A DNA stretch of 64,000 bases from JACDAN01 sp963847235 (GCA_963847235.1 CAWJYU010000025.1:26123-90122); one strand, 5' to 3'. Shown: positions 52,522 to 61,901, numbered from the stretch's first letter. Program-made: numbers and translations. Notes: generated by a model from the letters alone, not told the origin.

Positions 52522-53919
52522 GTGAACATTCCCGGCCTTTCACCCGAACGCCGCGCGGACTTCGACAGCGAGCTCCGCCCCCGCCTCATCAAGGGCGGCA
52601 TCGCGTCGGTGGCCTGGATCGTGCTCGTGATCATCTTCTCGGGCTTCACGACGTCGCTGATCATCTCGACGGCGATCATCCTCGCGCTCTACGCGGTGCC
52701 GTGGAACATGCTGCGTTACGGAAAGTGGGTCGTTCCCGCTGTGGCGATCGTGCTGGCGATCACGTACCCGTACTACCGGGACGAGCTGTACGAGGTTCCG
52801 CTGTTCGGCCCGTTCCCGTCCGTCGACACGGCCGTGACGATGACGATCTTCATCATGATGGCGATCGGCCTGAACATCGTCGTCGGGTACGCAGGCCTCC
52901 TCGACCTCGGCTACGTCGCCTTCTACGCGATGGGGGCCTATACGGCGGCCTGGTTCGCTTCGCCGCACTTCGGGGAGAGCGTCGGCAACGTTCACGTGGG
53001 CGCCGTCGGTGTCAACCCCGAGGCGGCGGGCTTCCACGTCTCGATCTGGGTCGTGCTGATCGTCGCCGGCCTCTTCACCGGGATCATCGGCGTGCTGATC
53101 GGCCTTCCGACTCTGCGACTTCGCGGTGACTACCTCGCGATCGTCACGCTCGGATTCGGCGAGATCATGCCCCAGATCGCACGCAACGGAGACAACCTGT
53201 TCGGCACCGGCTTCAACCTGACGAACGGGGCGCAGGGGATCAACCCGATCGATCCGCCGGGCTTCGGCGAGACGATCGCCGGCTGGACCGGTTTACCCGC
53301 GGACTACCTGAGCTTCAACTCCACGTTCCTGGGGAGGGAGATCGGCGGCATCGAGGTCTTCTACTGGACCGCGCTCGGGCTCCTGCTCTTCACCGTCTTC
53401 TGCTCCGTGCGCCTCCGCGACTCACGCCTAGGCCGTGCCTGGATCGCGATCCGGGAGGACGAGACCGCAGCGGCCGCGATGGGCGTGCCGCTCATGCGGA
53501 CGAAAACCTGGGCGTACGCGGCCGGCGCGTTCTTCGGCGGGATCGCCGGCGCCTACTACGCGAGCTTCAAGGGCGGCACGTTCCCCGACGACTTCTTCTT
53601 CAACATCTCGGTGTTCATCCTCTGCATGGTCATCCTCGGCGGGATGGGCAACGTCTGGGGCGTGATCCTCGGTGGCGGCTTCCTTGCCTATCTGAACCAG
53701 GAGGGCCTCGGGAACATCGGCGCCGAGATCAACGAAACCTTCGGAACGAACATCGACGTGCCGCTCTACCAGTTCGGCATTTTCGGAATCATCCTGGTGC
53801 TCGTCATGCTCTTCAGGCCGGAGGGCCTGATCCCGAGCGCGCGGCGGAAAGCCGAGTTCGAAGAAGGTGCGGTCGAGGAGGACTACCTCTACGACGTCAG
53901 AGGAGGGCCCGTCGAGTGA
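52522..53919 (+). CDS. livM: Branched-chain amino acid ABC transporter permease LivM (system 2)
   Basis: A 465-aa permease, longer than usual because of an N-terminal region with two extra hydrophobic helices and a charged C-terminal tail. IGLNIVVGYAGLLDLGYVAFYAMGAY and LPTLRLRGDYLAIVTLGFGEI are typical, and the loop RLGRAWIAIREDETAAAAMGV contacts LivG/LivF. The GTG start follows livH by 8 nt, and the stop overlaps livG as GTGA. Confidence 0.92.
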   Translation: MNIPGLSPERRADFDSELRPRLIKGGIASVAWIVLVIIFSGFTTSLIISTAIILALYAVPWNMLRYGKWVVPAVAIVLAITYPYYRDELYEVPLFGPFPSVDTAVTMTIFIMMAIGLNIVVGYAGLLDLGYVAFYAMGAYTAAWFASPHFGESVGNVHVGAVGVNPEAAGFHVSIWVVLIVAGLFTGIIGVLIGLPTLRLRGDYLAIVTLGFGEIMPQIARNGDNLFGTGFNLTNGAQGINPIDPPGFGETIAGWTGLPADYLSFNSTFLGREIGGIEVFYWTALGLLLFTVFCSVRLRDSRLGRAWIAIREDETAAAAMGVPLMRTKTWAYAAGAFFGGIAGAYYASFKGGTFPDDFFFNISVFILCMVILGGMGNVWGVILGGGFLAYLNQEGLGNIGAEINETFGTNIDVPLYQFGIFGIILVLVMLFRPEGLIPSARRKAEFEEGAVEEDYLYDVRGGPVE

Positions 53920-54695
53920 GCGACCTCCTCGTCGCCGCCAAGGTGCGGAAGGAGTTCGGAGGCCTCGTCGCCGTGAACGACGTCGACTTCACGATTCCCG
54001 AGCGGGCAATCGTCAGCCTGATCGGCCCGAACGGCGCCGGCAAGACGACGTTCTTCAATTGCCTGACGGGCGTCTACAAGCCGACGGGCGGCCAGATCGT
54101 GTTCGCAGGCGACGACGTGACCGGCAAGCCGCCGCATGCGGTCACCGAGCGGGGAATCGGACGCACGTTTCAGAACATCCGGCTATTCAAGGAAATGACG
54201 GCGCGGGAGAACGTGATGGTCGGGATGCACTCGCGACTCAAGGGCGGGATCGTCAAGAGCGTCCTGCGGACGCCCGGCGTCAAGCGGGAGGAGCGCGAGG
54301 CGATGGAACGCGCCCGCGAGCTACTCGCGTTCTGCGATCTCCCGCGCAACCAGTGGGAAGCGTGGGCGCGGAATCTCTCCTACGGCGACCAGCGACGACT
54401 CGAGGTGGCCCGCGCGCTCGCGACCCAGCCGAAGCTCATCCTGCTCGACGAGCCGACCGCGGGGATGAACCCGCAGGAGACGGCGGACTTCACCGCGTTC
54501 GTCTCCCGCCTGCGGGACGAAGAAGGCCTGACCGTCCTGCTCATCGAGCACGACATGAAAGTCGTGATGGGGATCTCCGACCGCGTCACCGTGCTCGACT
54601 ACGGCGAGAAGATCGCCGAGGGAGCGCCTGCGGAGGTGCAGAAGGACCCGAAGGTGATCGAGGCCTATCTGGGCTCCGCGGCGGTGGCGCAGTGA
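53916..54695 (+). CDS. livG: Branched-chain amino acid ABC transporter ATP-binding protein LivG (system 2)
   Basis: A 259-aa ABC ATPase. Walker A GPNGAGKTTFFNCLTG, RTFQNIRLFKEMTARENVMVG, signature LSYGDQRRLEVARAL, Walker B LILLDEPTAGMNPQE, and LLIEHDMKVVM with the C-terminal AYLG. All catalytic residues are present. Overlaps livM and livF by 4 nt each. Confidence 0.95.
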   Translation: MSDLLVAAKVRKEFGGLVAVNDVDFTIPERAIVSLIGPNGAGKTTFFNCLTGVYKPTGGQIVFAGDDVTGKPPHAVTERGIGRTFQNIRLFKEMTARENVMVGMHSRLKGGIVKSVLRTPGVKREEREAMERARELLAFCDLPRNQWEAWARNLSYGDQRRLEVARALATQPKLILLDEPTAGMNPQETADFTAFVSRLRDEEGLTVLLIEHDMKVVMGISDRVTVLDYGEKIAEGAPAEVQKDPKVIEAYLGSAAVAQ

Positions 54696-55453
54696 CCGAG
54701 ACGGTCGCCGAGCGCACCCCGACCGGGTCGACCGACCGCAGCAAGATCCTCGAGCTCGAGGACGTCCACACCTACTACGGGTCGATCCACGCGATCAAGG
54801 GTGTGTCGCTGGACGTCTACGACGGCGAGGTGGTCACGCTCATCGGCGCGAACGGCGCCGGTAAGTCGACGACGCTTCGCTCGATCAACGGCCTCAATCA
54901 TCCGCGCAAGGGCCGCATCCGGTTCCAGGGCCGCGACATCACGCAGGAGTCGCCGCACGATGTCGTCAAGATGGGCGTCAGCCAGTCGCCCGAAGGCCGG
55001 CGCCTGTTCCCGCGCATGAGCGTGATGGAGAACCTCGAGATGGGCGCGTTCCAGCGCGACGACAGGTCGGGGATCAAGGCGTCGCTCGACCGGGTCTTCG
55101 AGCTCTTCCCGCGGTTGTTGGAGCGCAAGAACCAGCGGGCCGGGACGATGTCGGGCGGCGAGCAGCAGATGTGCGCGATCGGGCGCGCGCTGATGGCGCA
55201 GCCGAAGCTGCTCTTGCTGGACGAGCCCTCGATGGGCCTCGCGCCGATCTTCGTCGAACGGATCTTCGAGATCGTTGTGGAGATCAACAAGCAGGGCACG
55301 CCGATCCTCCTCGTCGAGCAGAACGCGCTCATGGCGCTCGACGTCGCCGACCGCGGCTACGTGATGGAGACGGGTGTGATCGCCCTCGCCGGCGACGCGA
55401 AGTCCCTCGCCCAGAACGAGCAGGTTCGCAAGACCTACCTGGGCGAGACCTAG
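54692..55453 (+). CDS. livF: Branched-chain amino acid ABC transporter ATP-binding protein LivF (system 2)
   Basis: A 253-aa ABC ATPase with an 18-residue polar N-terminal extension. Walker A GANGAGKSTTLRSING, SQSPEGRRLFPRMSVMENLEMG, signature MSGGEQQMCAIGRAL, Walker B LLLLDEPSMGLAP, LLVEQNA, C-terminal TYLGET. Last gene of the operon; a palindrome-pair repeat follows within 16 bp. Confidence 0.95.
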   Translation: MTETVAERTPTGSTDRSKILELEDVHTYYGSIHAIKGVSLDVYDGEVVTLIGANGAGKSTTLRSINGLNHPRKGRIRFQGRDITQESPHDVVKMGVSQSPEGRRLFPRMSVMENLEMGAFQRDDRSGIKASLDRVFELFPRLLERKNQRAGTMSGGEQQMCAIGRALMAQPKLLLLDEPSMGLAPIFVERIFEIVVEINKQGTPILLVEQNALMALDVADRGYVMETGVIALAGDAKSLAQNEQVRKTYLGET

Positions 55454-55468
55454 GCGCGCTCCTGCGGC

Positions 55469-55540
55469 TAGTAACAGACTGTTACTAAGGGGGTTTGCCT
55501 GCTTATCGGCGCCGTTCGGGGCTAGTAACAGAGTGTTACT
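55469..55540. repeat. Paired AGTAACA..TGTTACT palindromes, locus B
   Basis: TAGTAACAGACTGTTACTA (55469-55487) and AGTAACAGAGTGTTACT (55524-55540) have centres 54 bp apart. The second palindrome is preceded by CGGGGC, as in locus C. It lies between the convergent livF and LarA-like genes. Confidence 0.7.
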
Positions 55541-55543
55541 TGG

Positions 55544-57058
55544 TCACGACGGGCCGGTGCGGATCGGGAAGTAGGGCGGGGCGACGAGGAACCCGACCCT
55601 CGGCGAGCCGCTCGTCCGCGCCCTTGCCATCGCGAGCGCCGTCGACAGGTTCCGCGTCGGGACGAACCCGAACTGGCGCGCGGCCATTGCGTCCCGGCTG
55701 CCGGCGACCAGGACGGCGCCGAGGCGCTCCACCGCGGGGAGGCACCCGGCCCACTCGACGAACGGAAGGAGCGGGTGGCAAGCGCGGCCGGCGCGGTACT
55801 CGGAGATCGCGCGCGGGTCGGAGGCGGCCGCGCGCTCGGCGGCGGCGAGCTCCTGCGGCTCCGTCGCCCCGCGCGAGCCGAGGGCACGCAGGGCGTTGAA
55901 GAACGTCCGGTACGGCGACTGGCTCGGATGTGGGAACCGCCGGTCGAACGGGTGGAGGAGGATCGCGGTGCCGCCCTCGGCGACAGGGAAGGCGTCGCGC
56001 CAGAGCCGGAGCGCGAGCCCGAGCCCGAGGTAGGCGGCGAGCACCGGGTTGGGCCGCTCGCGGGGCAGGTGCGGGGTCGTCGCCGGAATCCCGACGACGA
56101 CGATGTCCAGCGGCTCCTCCAAGCGTGCCGCCCGAGCCTCGACGCCGCGGAGCAGAGCCTCGACGTGGGCGACCGACGGCGCTCCGCCGAGGACGGACGT
56201 CGCGGTCAGCTCGCGGGGGATCGAGCCCAACAGCTTCGTGCGGATCCCCCCTGGAGCGAGCCGGAAAGCGAGTCGGACCGGCGACGCCGCGATCCGCTCG
56301 AGCGCTCGATGATCGTGCGGGTAGCCGTGGAAGGCGCCGGTGACGACCGGCGGGTTCAGCGAGAGGGAGACGCCGATCAGCGGAACGCGTTTCGAAAGCT
56401 CGCGCTCGAGCTCGCTGCTCAGGCGCCACCCCGGCGAAGCGGCCGTCTCGAGCAAGGAGGCTGCGTTCGCCTCGCGCAACGCCGCGGGGTCGCTCGCGCC
56501 GAGGAGCGCGGCCGGCCCTCCGTGGAGCACCGATTCCGCAGCGCTGACAACGACGACGGCATCGGTCTCGACCAGCGCGCGGTTGACCCGAAGCGGAATC
56601 CGGCCCGCAGTTCCGAGCTCGGTGAGATCCGGATCGGCCGCGTCGTGCACTTCGAGCTTTCCCGAGAACCGGCGGGCCAGCTCGTGGGGCACCAGGCTCT
56701 CCAGCTCGTGCGGGCCCACTTTCCGGCCGAGCCCGCCGGCGACGAGAATCGTCTGGCGCTCCAGCGCGACGCCGGCACGCTCGAGCGCCGAGACCGCCGC
56801 CGCGAGCGCCTCCTGGCGGGGATCGCGAACGGCGCTCGGGATCGGGAGCCCCGGTGGCTCGACGACGATCGTCGCCCGGCCCCCGCGGATCGCCAACTGC
56901 TCGAGCGGTGGCCCGGCGAGCGGGAACCGGAGCGCCTCACCGACCGCCGCGGCGACATCCGCGAGCGATTCCACGGGAGGGAGTGCGCGAAGAACGTGGG
57001 CGTCGGGCGGCACGTCGACGACCGTGAGCCGCGAGCCGGCGAGGAGAGGGACGCGCAC
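55544..57058 (-). CDS. LarA-like (lactate racemase N-domain/DUF2088) protein
   Basis: A 504-aa protein. Segments such as RATIVVEPPGLPIPSAVRD, TILVAGGLGRKVGPHELESLVP, RIPLRVNRALVETDAVVVVSAAESVLHGGPAALLG and GAFHGYPHDHRALERIA follow the order of LarA, the nickel-pincer racemase. In LarA the segment after the central His reads GGxK and its Lys carries the pincer cofactor; here it is GGPA, so the Lys seems absent. Racemase activity is therefore doubtful. It is the third gene of a minus-strand operon with two GNAT proteins; the GTG start at 57058 adjoins the GNAT stop. Confidence 0.72.
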   Translation of the reverse strand: MRVPLLAGSRLTVVDVPPDAHVLRALPPVESLADVAAAVGEALRFPLAGPPLEQLAIRGGRATIVVEPPGLPIPSAVRDPRQEALAAAVSALERAGVALERQTILVAGGLGRKVGPHELESLVPHELARRFSGKLEVHDAADPDLTELGTAGRIPLRVNRALVETDAVVVVSAAESVLHGGPAALLGASDPAALREANAASLLETAASPGWRLSSELERELSKRVPLIGVSLSLNPPVVTGAFHGYPHDHRALERIAASPVRLAFRLAPGGIRTKLLGSIPRELTATSVLGGAPSVAHVEALLRGVEARAARLEEPLDIVVVGIPATTPHLPRERPNPVLAAYLGLGLALRLWRDAFPVAEGGTAILLHPFDRRFPHPSQSPYRTFFNALRALGSRGATEPQELAAAERAAASDPRAISEYRAGRACHPLLPFVEWAGCLPAVERLGAVLVAGSRDAMAARQFGFVPTRNLSTALAMARARTSGSPRVGFLVAPPYFPIRTGPS

Positions 57059-57490
57059 CTAGATAGTCAGGATGTAGGCGCGGGCGTGGTGGACGAAACC
57101 GTACGACTCGTACAGGCGATGCGCCTCGGCCCGGTGGTGGCCCGACTCGAGGGTCAGCACGTGGCAACCGCGCCGCCGGCACTCCTCGGTGCACGCGTCC
57201 AGCAGCGCGCGAGCGGCGCCCCTCTGGCGGAAGGCCTCGTCCACGAAGAGGTCGGGGATCCAGCCCTGCGGCGTCGTCCAGTTGAGCCGAGGCTGGATCC
57301 AGAGGCTGACGGCGCCCGCGACCTCGCCGTCCAGCTCGGCGACGTAGACGCGGCAATCCGGGTGCTCGAGGTGCGCGAGGAACACGTCGCGCTGAGGCTG
57401 CGGATCGTCGTGGACGGCGGGCCGCGTCAGGTCCTCCATCAGCTGCAGCACGCGGTCCGCGTCGCGCGGCTCTGCTTCGCGGACGCTCAC
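57059..57490 (-). CDS. GNAT-family N-acetyltransferase
   Basis: A 143-aa single-domain acetyltransferase. The acetyl-CoA loop reads VDEAFRQRGAARALLDACTEEC (R-x-x-G-A/x-A), preceded by VAELDGEVAGAVSLW and followed by the typical LYESYGFVHHARAYIL. The substrate is unknown. The GTG at 57490 overlaps the stop of the upstream GNAT gene as GTGA. Confidence 0.88.
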   Translation of the reverse strand: MSVREAEPRDADRVLQLMEDLTRPAVHDDPQPQRDVFLAHLEHPDCRVYVAELDGEVAGAVSLWIQPRLNWTTPQGWIPDLFVDEAFRQRGAARALLDACTEECRRRGCHVLTLESGHHRAEAHRLYESYGFVHHARAYILTI

Positions 57491-58425
57491 GGGATCGAGC
57501 GGTACATGCGCAGGAACGTGGGGTGGAAGCCGCGCTTGGGCCAGAACCGCGAGGCGAGGAGATTCGTCATCCGCCAGTCGATCGTCATGACTCGATATCC
57601 GTGCTCGTGGGCCCAGGTGAAGGCGTGGGCGGTCAGCGCTCGGCCGACGCCGGAACCGCGCGCCTCTGGCTCGGTCGACGCGTCCGACAGGTCGATGCTG
57701 CCGATCGGGATACGGAGACCCTCGCGACCCTTGTAGAGGAGGAGGTGGCCGGCGAGACGCCCGTCGAGCTCGGCAACGAAGTGCACGAAGACGCCCTCGT
57801 CCCACGTGCCGCGCCACTCCTCGACGGCCGACTCCTGGGACGCAGCGTCGATTCCGGAGAAGCTCGGGGCCGGGCGCATCGAGTCCGCCATCGCGCGGTC
57901 CAGGCGGACGGCCTCCTCGATGTCCTCCGGAGTGCCGTCCCTGATCCGCACCGGCGAATCGAACGATTCGGGCTCGATCTCCCGAGCGGCAGTCATGGCC
58001 GACGCGCCGAAGCAGAGGCGGAACCAGGCGTCGATCTGCTCCGTTTCGGACGCCGGGAGGTACAGGCCGTGCCTCGTGTGGCCCTCGTCGACCCAGCGGG
58101 TCGCTGCGTGCGCATAGAGATCGCGTGTGAGCTCCGCGTCTCCCTCGAGCGCGAACCCCGCGAACCCGGTCAGCATCCACGTCAGGCCGGTGTTCGTGAA
58201 CTGCTGCGGGGCGGCGACCAGGTAGCCACGGAGCCGGCCGTCCTGGAGGAGAACTGAACCGCTCGCGCCCTCCGCGGCCAGGGCCTGTCCGAGCTCGGCG
58301 CGGAGGTCGGGCTCCTCGGCCAGCAGCGCTCCGCTTGCAAGGTGGCGGCGATGGCGCTCCTGGAGGAGCTTCGCCGCCTCGTCCAGGTGGGCGTCCGTAA
58401 ACGCCTCGAATCGAGGGCCCGGCAT
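57487..58425 (-). CDS. Two-domain GNAT-like acetyltransferase
   Basis: A 312-aa protein. The C-terminal half (about 155-312) is a normal GNAT domain with EPEARGSGVGRALTAHAFTWAHEHGYRVMTIDWR, resembling the acetyl-CoA loop. The N-terminal half has the fold pattern of a degenerate GNAT (LRGYLVAAPQQ; LYAHAATRWVDEGHTRHGLYLPAS). The substrate is unknown. First gene of the GNAT-GNAT-LarA-like operon; the ATG at 58425 lies 9 nt from a minus-strand TATCGT box shared with the polA promoter. Confidence 0.8.
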   Translation of the reverse strand: MPGPRFEAFTDAHLDEAAKLLQERHRRHLASGALLAEEPDLRAELGQALAAEGASGSVLLQDGRLRGYLVAAPQQFTNTGLTWMLTGFAGFALEGDAELTRDLYAHAATRWVDEGHTRHGLYLPASETEQIDAWFRLCFGASAMTAAREIEPESFDSPVRIRDGTPEDIEEAVRLDRAMADSMRPAPSFSGIDAASQESAVEEWRGTWDEGVFVHFVAELDGRLAGHLLLYKGREGLRIPIGSIDLSDASTEPEARGSGVGRALTAHAFTWAHEHGYRVMTIDWRMTNLLASRFWPKRGFHPTFLRMYRSIP

Positions 58426-58454
58426 CGGCGGAGGACGATACCGTTGAGCCTGAG
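58426..58454. promoter_or_regulatory. Divergent promoter GNAT/polA
   Basis: ACGATACCGT (58435-58444) gives TACCGT forward, 10 nt before the polA ATG, and TATCGT on the minus strand, 9 nt before the GNAT ATG. Short leaders of a few nt are expected. Confidence 0.4.
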
Positions 58455-61066
58455 ATGCCCAAGACCCTGACCGGCGAGGAGCTGCAGCTGGACGACGCGC
58501 CGGCGCGCGACTCCGATCTGTTCCTCGTCGACGGCAACAACCTCGCCTACCGTGCCTACTTCGCGCTGCCAGAGGAGCTCGCGACGAGCGAGGGGATGCC
58601 GACGAACGCGCTGCTCGGCTTCACGAACATGCTCTTCAAGCTCCTGACCGACTACCGGCCGAAGGGCGTCGCCGTCGCCTGGGACACCCGTCCGGTCGAG
58701 CGCATGGAGCAGCACGAGGGCTACAAGGCCGACCGTAGGCCGATGGCGGACTTGCTACGCGAGCAGTTCCCGTACTTCCGGCCGATCGTCGAGGCGTTCG
58801 GCTACCGCAACCTCGAGTTCGAGGGCTGGGAGGCAGACGACGTCATCGCCACGCTCGCGACGCAGGCCAACCAGGCCGGGATCAAGACGACAGTCGTCTC
58901 CACCGATCGGGACGCGTTCCAGCTCGTCACCGACAACGTGACGCTGATGATGACCCCGCGCGGGGTCGCCGACGTCAACGTGTACACGCCGGAGCGCGTG
59001 GAGGCGCGGCTCGGGATCACGCCCGACCAGATTCCCGACTTCATCGGCCTCAAGGGCGACAACTCGGACAACATCCCCGGCATCCCCGGGATCGGGGACA
59101 AGACCGCGTCGCAGCTGATCCAGCAGTACGGGTCGCTCGAAGGCGTCATCGAGCACGTCGATGAGCTGACGCCGGCGCGGCGGAAGAACATCTCCGAGAA
59201 CGCCGAGCAGGCGAAGGTCTCGAAGGAGCTCGCCACGATGCGGCGAGACCTCGAGCTCGACTGCGACCCGTCCGAGCTCGTCCTGTCGCCTCCCGACCGC
59301 TCGCGGCTGAAGGAGATGTTCCGCCAGTTCGAGTTCCGCGGCCTGCTCAACCGTGTGGACGACCTCGACGCCACCGTCCCCGCGGCCCCGATGGTCCTGG
59401 AGGGTGTCCAGGTTCCCTGGCGGGAGGGCGAGCTGTCCGACGGAGGGCACCGTCGGCTTCGCCGCCGAGGACGGGCGGGTTGCGGTGGCCATGGAGGCGG
59501 AGGTCGTCGTCGCTCCGAGACCAAGTAACACTGTGTTACAAGCGCTCCAGGACCCGTCGCCAGCCGCTTCCGGGGCAAGTAACACTGTGTTACAAGGCCT
59601 CCGGGTCGTCGCCCACGACGCGAAGGCGCAGCGCGTCGAGCCGGCCGAGGACACGCTGCTCGCCGCCTACCTCATCGACCCCGGCCGTGCGACCTACGAG
59701 CTCGACGACCTCGCGGCCGAGTATGGAATCGAGCTCGTCCCCGACCCGCCCGCCGACGAGGACACCTCGGCGCTCGTCCGCCACGCGGCGGCCACGCTTC
59801 GCCTCGCCGAGCCGCTCGTCTCCCGCCTGCAGGAGCGCGGCCACGAGCCGCTCTACCGCGAGATCGAGCTCCCGCTGACCCAGGTGCTCGCCGATATGGA
59901 GGACACCGGCGTCAAGATCGACGAGTACCGGATGGGCGAGATCACCGCACGCCTCGCCGACCGGGTCGAGGAGCTGGAGCAGAAGGCGTACGAGCTCGCC
60001 GGCGAGGAGTTCATCGTCGGCTCGACGCAGCAGGTCGGCCCGGATCCTGTTCGAGAAGCTCGGCCTGACCCCGGATCGCAAGGGGAAGACCGGCTACTCG
60101 ACCGACACCCGCGTCCTCCGCAAGATCCGCCACGAGCACGAGATCGTGGGCGTGATCGAGGAGTGGCGGGAGTACTCCAAGCTCGTCAACACCTACCTCG
60201 GGCCTCTCCCGACGTTGATCTCGGAGCACGACAAACGGCTCCACACGACGTTCAACCAGGCGGTCGCCTCGACCGGGCGGCTCTCGACGACGAACCCGAA
60301 CCTCCAGGCGATCCCGATCCGCACCGGGCTCGGCAAGGAGATCCGCTCCGCGTTCGTCGCCGAGCAGGGCCACCGGCTGCTCTCGGCGGACTACTCGCAG
60401 ATCGAGCTGCGGATCCTGGCGCACGTCTCCGGAGAGCCGAAGCTGCGGGAGGCATTCGCGCGCGGCGACGACATCCACACGGCGACCGCGGCCGAGGTGC
60501 TCGGCAAGGATCCGGCGAAGCTGACGACCGGCGACCGCTCGACGGCGAAGATGATCAACTTCGGGATCGTCTACGGCATCTCGTCGTTCGGCCTCTCGGA
60601 GAATCTCGAGATCTCCCGCGAGGAAGCGCAGGAGCTGATCGACACCTACCTGGCCCGCTTCCCGCACGTCCAGGACTTCATCCAGCGGACGATCGAGCAG
60701 GCGGCGCGCGACGGTTACACGACCAGCCTGCTCGGCCGGCGCCGCCCGGTGCCCGAGCTGCGCGCCTCGAACCGCCAGACGCGCTCGCTGGGCGAGCGGC
60801 TCGCCGTCAACTTCGTCATGCAGGGCTCGAACGCGGACATCATCAAGAAGGCGATGATCGCCATCCACCGCCGACTGCGAAACGAGGGACGAGGCGCGAG
60901 GCTCGTCCTCCAGGTGCACGACGAGCTGCTGCTGGAGGTGCCGGAGGCTGAGGTCTCGCAGGTGAGGGACCTCGTCCGAAAGGAGATGGTCGGCGCCTAC
61001 GACCTCGACCCGCCGCTGGCGGTCGACGTGGGCGTCGGCGAGGACTGGAACGAGGCGAAGAGCTGA
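58455..61066 (+). CDS. polA: DNA polymerase I; two probable frame errors and an in-frame repeat element
   Basis: About 869 aa after correction. The N-terminal 5'-3' exonuclease (1-300) has FLVDGNNLAYRAYFALP, GWEADDVIATLA, STDRDAFQLV and GLKGDNSDNIPGIPGIGDKTA. The polymerase domain has QAIPIRT, the metal motif SADYSQIELRILAH, the finger motif STAKMINFGIVYGIS and LVLQVHDELLLEVP. The middle 3'-5' exonuclease-like domain appears degenerate. The frame shifts by one extra G near 59442 (GACGGAGGG) and again near 60037 (GTCGGCCC). Two palindromes at 59523-59596 lie in the middle domain and are translated as SNTVLQ twice. Otherwise all motifs are intact, so the enzyme is probably functional. Confidence 0.93.
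59523..59596. repeat. Paired AGTAACA..TGTTACA palindromes inside polA, locus C
   Basis: GTAACACTGTGTTAC occurs twice (59525-59539 and 59579-59593), centres 54 bp apart, with CGGGGC before the second copy as in locus B. The unit is read through in the polA frame without a stop. Confidence 0.75.
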
Positions 61067-61884
61067 ACGTCCGACTCGCGGATGGCTACACCATGTTCGT
61101 GGAGCCGGTGGGCGATTCCGGGCTGCCGCTCATCGTCCTCCACGGCGGGCCCGGGCTCGACCACACGCACCTCCGGCCCTGGCTCGACCCGCTCGGCGAG
61201 GACTTCCGCGTCCTCTACGTCGACGAGCGCGGACAGGGCCGGAGCGAGCGCGTCGACCCGGCGACACTCAGCCTCGAGGTCTTCGCGCGTGACGTCGACC
61301 TCCTCGCCGAGGCGCTCGAGCTCGAGCGGTTCGCGCTGCTCGGGCATTCCTTCGGCGCGCTCATCACGACCTGGCACGCGGTCAACCTCGGCACCGCGGC
61401 CGGCTACGTCATCTCCGGCGGCGGCGACTCGAGCGACGCGCTCATGGCCGACGTCGAGGCGTCGCTCGAGGCGATGGGCGAGGACGGAAAGCCGATCGCT
61501 GAGTCCTGGGAGTGGGAGCAGACGGTCGAGACGCCGGAGGACTGCGTCGAGCTGATGCGCGTCCAGAACCCGTTCCACTTCCACGGCCCGCCGCCGCCCG
61601 GATTCGCGGAGGACACGGTCTACGCCCCTGAGGTGCTGCGCCACTTCGCGAACGCCGGCTACGGCGACTTCGACTACACGCCCGACCTTGGCCGGGTCTC
61701 CAAGCCGACGCTCGTCCTGGTCGGGGAGCACGACCGGACGACGACGCCGCGCGCCGCACGCAGCCTTCACGAGGGGATCCCGGGCAGCGAGTACGCAGAG
61801 CTGGCGGATGCGGGCCATATGACCATGGTCGAGGCCCAGGACGCCTATCTAGGCCATGTCCGCCGCTTTCTCGGCCGCATCTGA
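61063..61884 (+). CDS. Alpha/beta-fold hydrolase (proline iminopeptidase-like); apparent CTG start
   Basis: A 273-aa alpha/beta hydrolase. The oxyanion motif is LHGGPGLDH, the nucleophile Ser lies in GHSFG, the acid Asp in GEHDRTT and the His in DAGHM. The HGGPG motif points to the prolyl-aminopeptidase or epoxide-hydrolase-like branch; substrate unknown. The first strand VRLADGYTMFVEPV needs a CTG at 61063 that overlaps the polA stop as CTGA; an ATG at 61093 lies in the middle of that strand. Confidence 0.87.
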   Translation: MNVRLADGYTMFVEPVGDSGLPLIVLHGGPGLDHTHLRPWLDPLGEDFRVLYVDERGQGRSERVDPATLSLEVFARDVDLLAEALELERFALLGHSFGALITTWHAVNLGTAAGYVISGGGDSSDALMADVEASLEAMGEDGKPIAESWEWEQTVETPEDCVELMRVQNPFHFHGPPPPGFAEDTVYAPEVLRHFANAGYGDFDYTPDLGRVSKPTLVLVGEHDRTTTPRAARSLHEGIPGSEYAELADAGHMTMVEAQDAYLGHVRRFLGRI

Positions 61885-61901
61885 AAGCGAAAATCCGCAG
61901 A

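Noticed and set aside
58455..61066. polA as a pseudogene
   Set aside because: All exonuclease and polymerase motifs are intact on either side of two single-base shifts, and similar +1 shifts affect other essential genes, so an artefact is more likely than decay.
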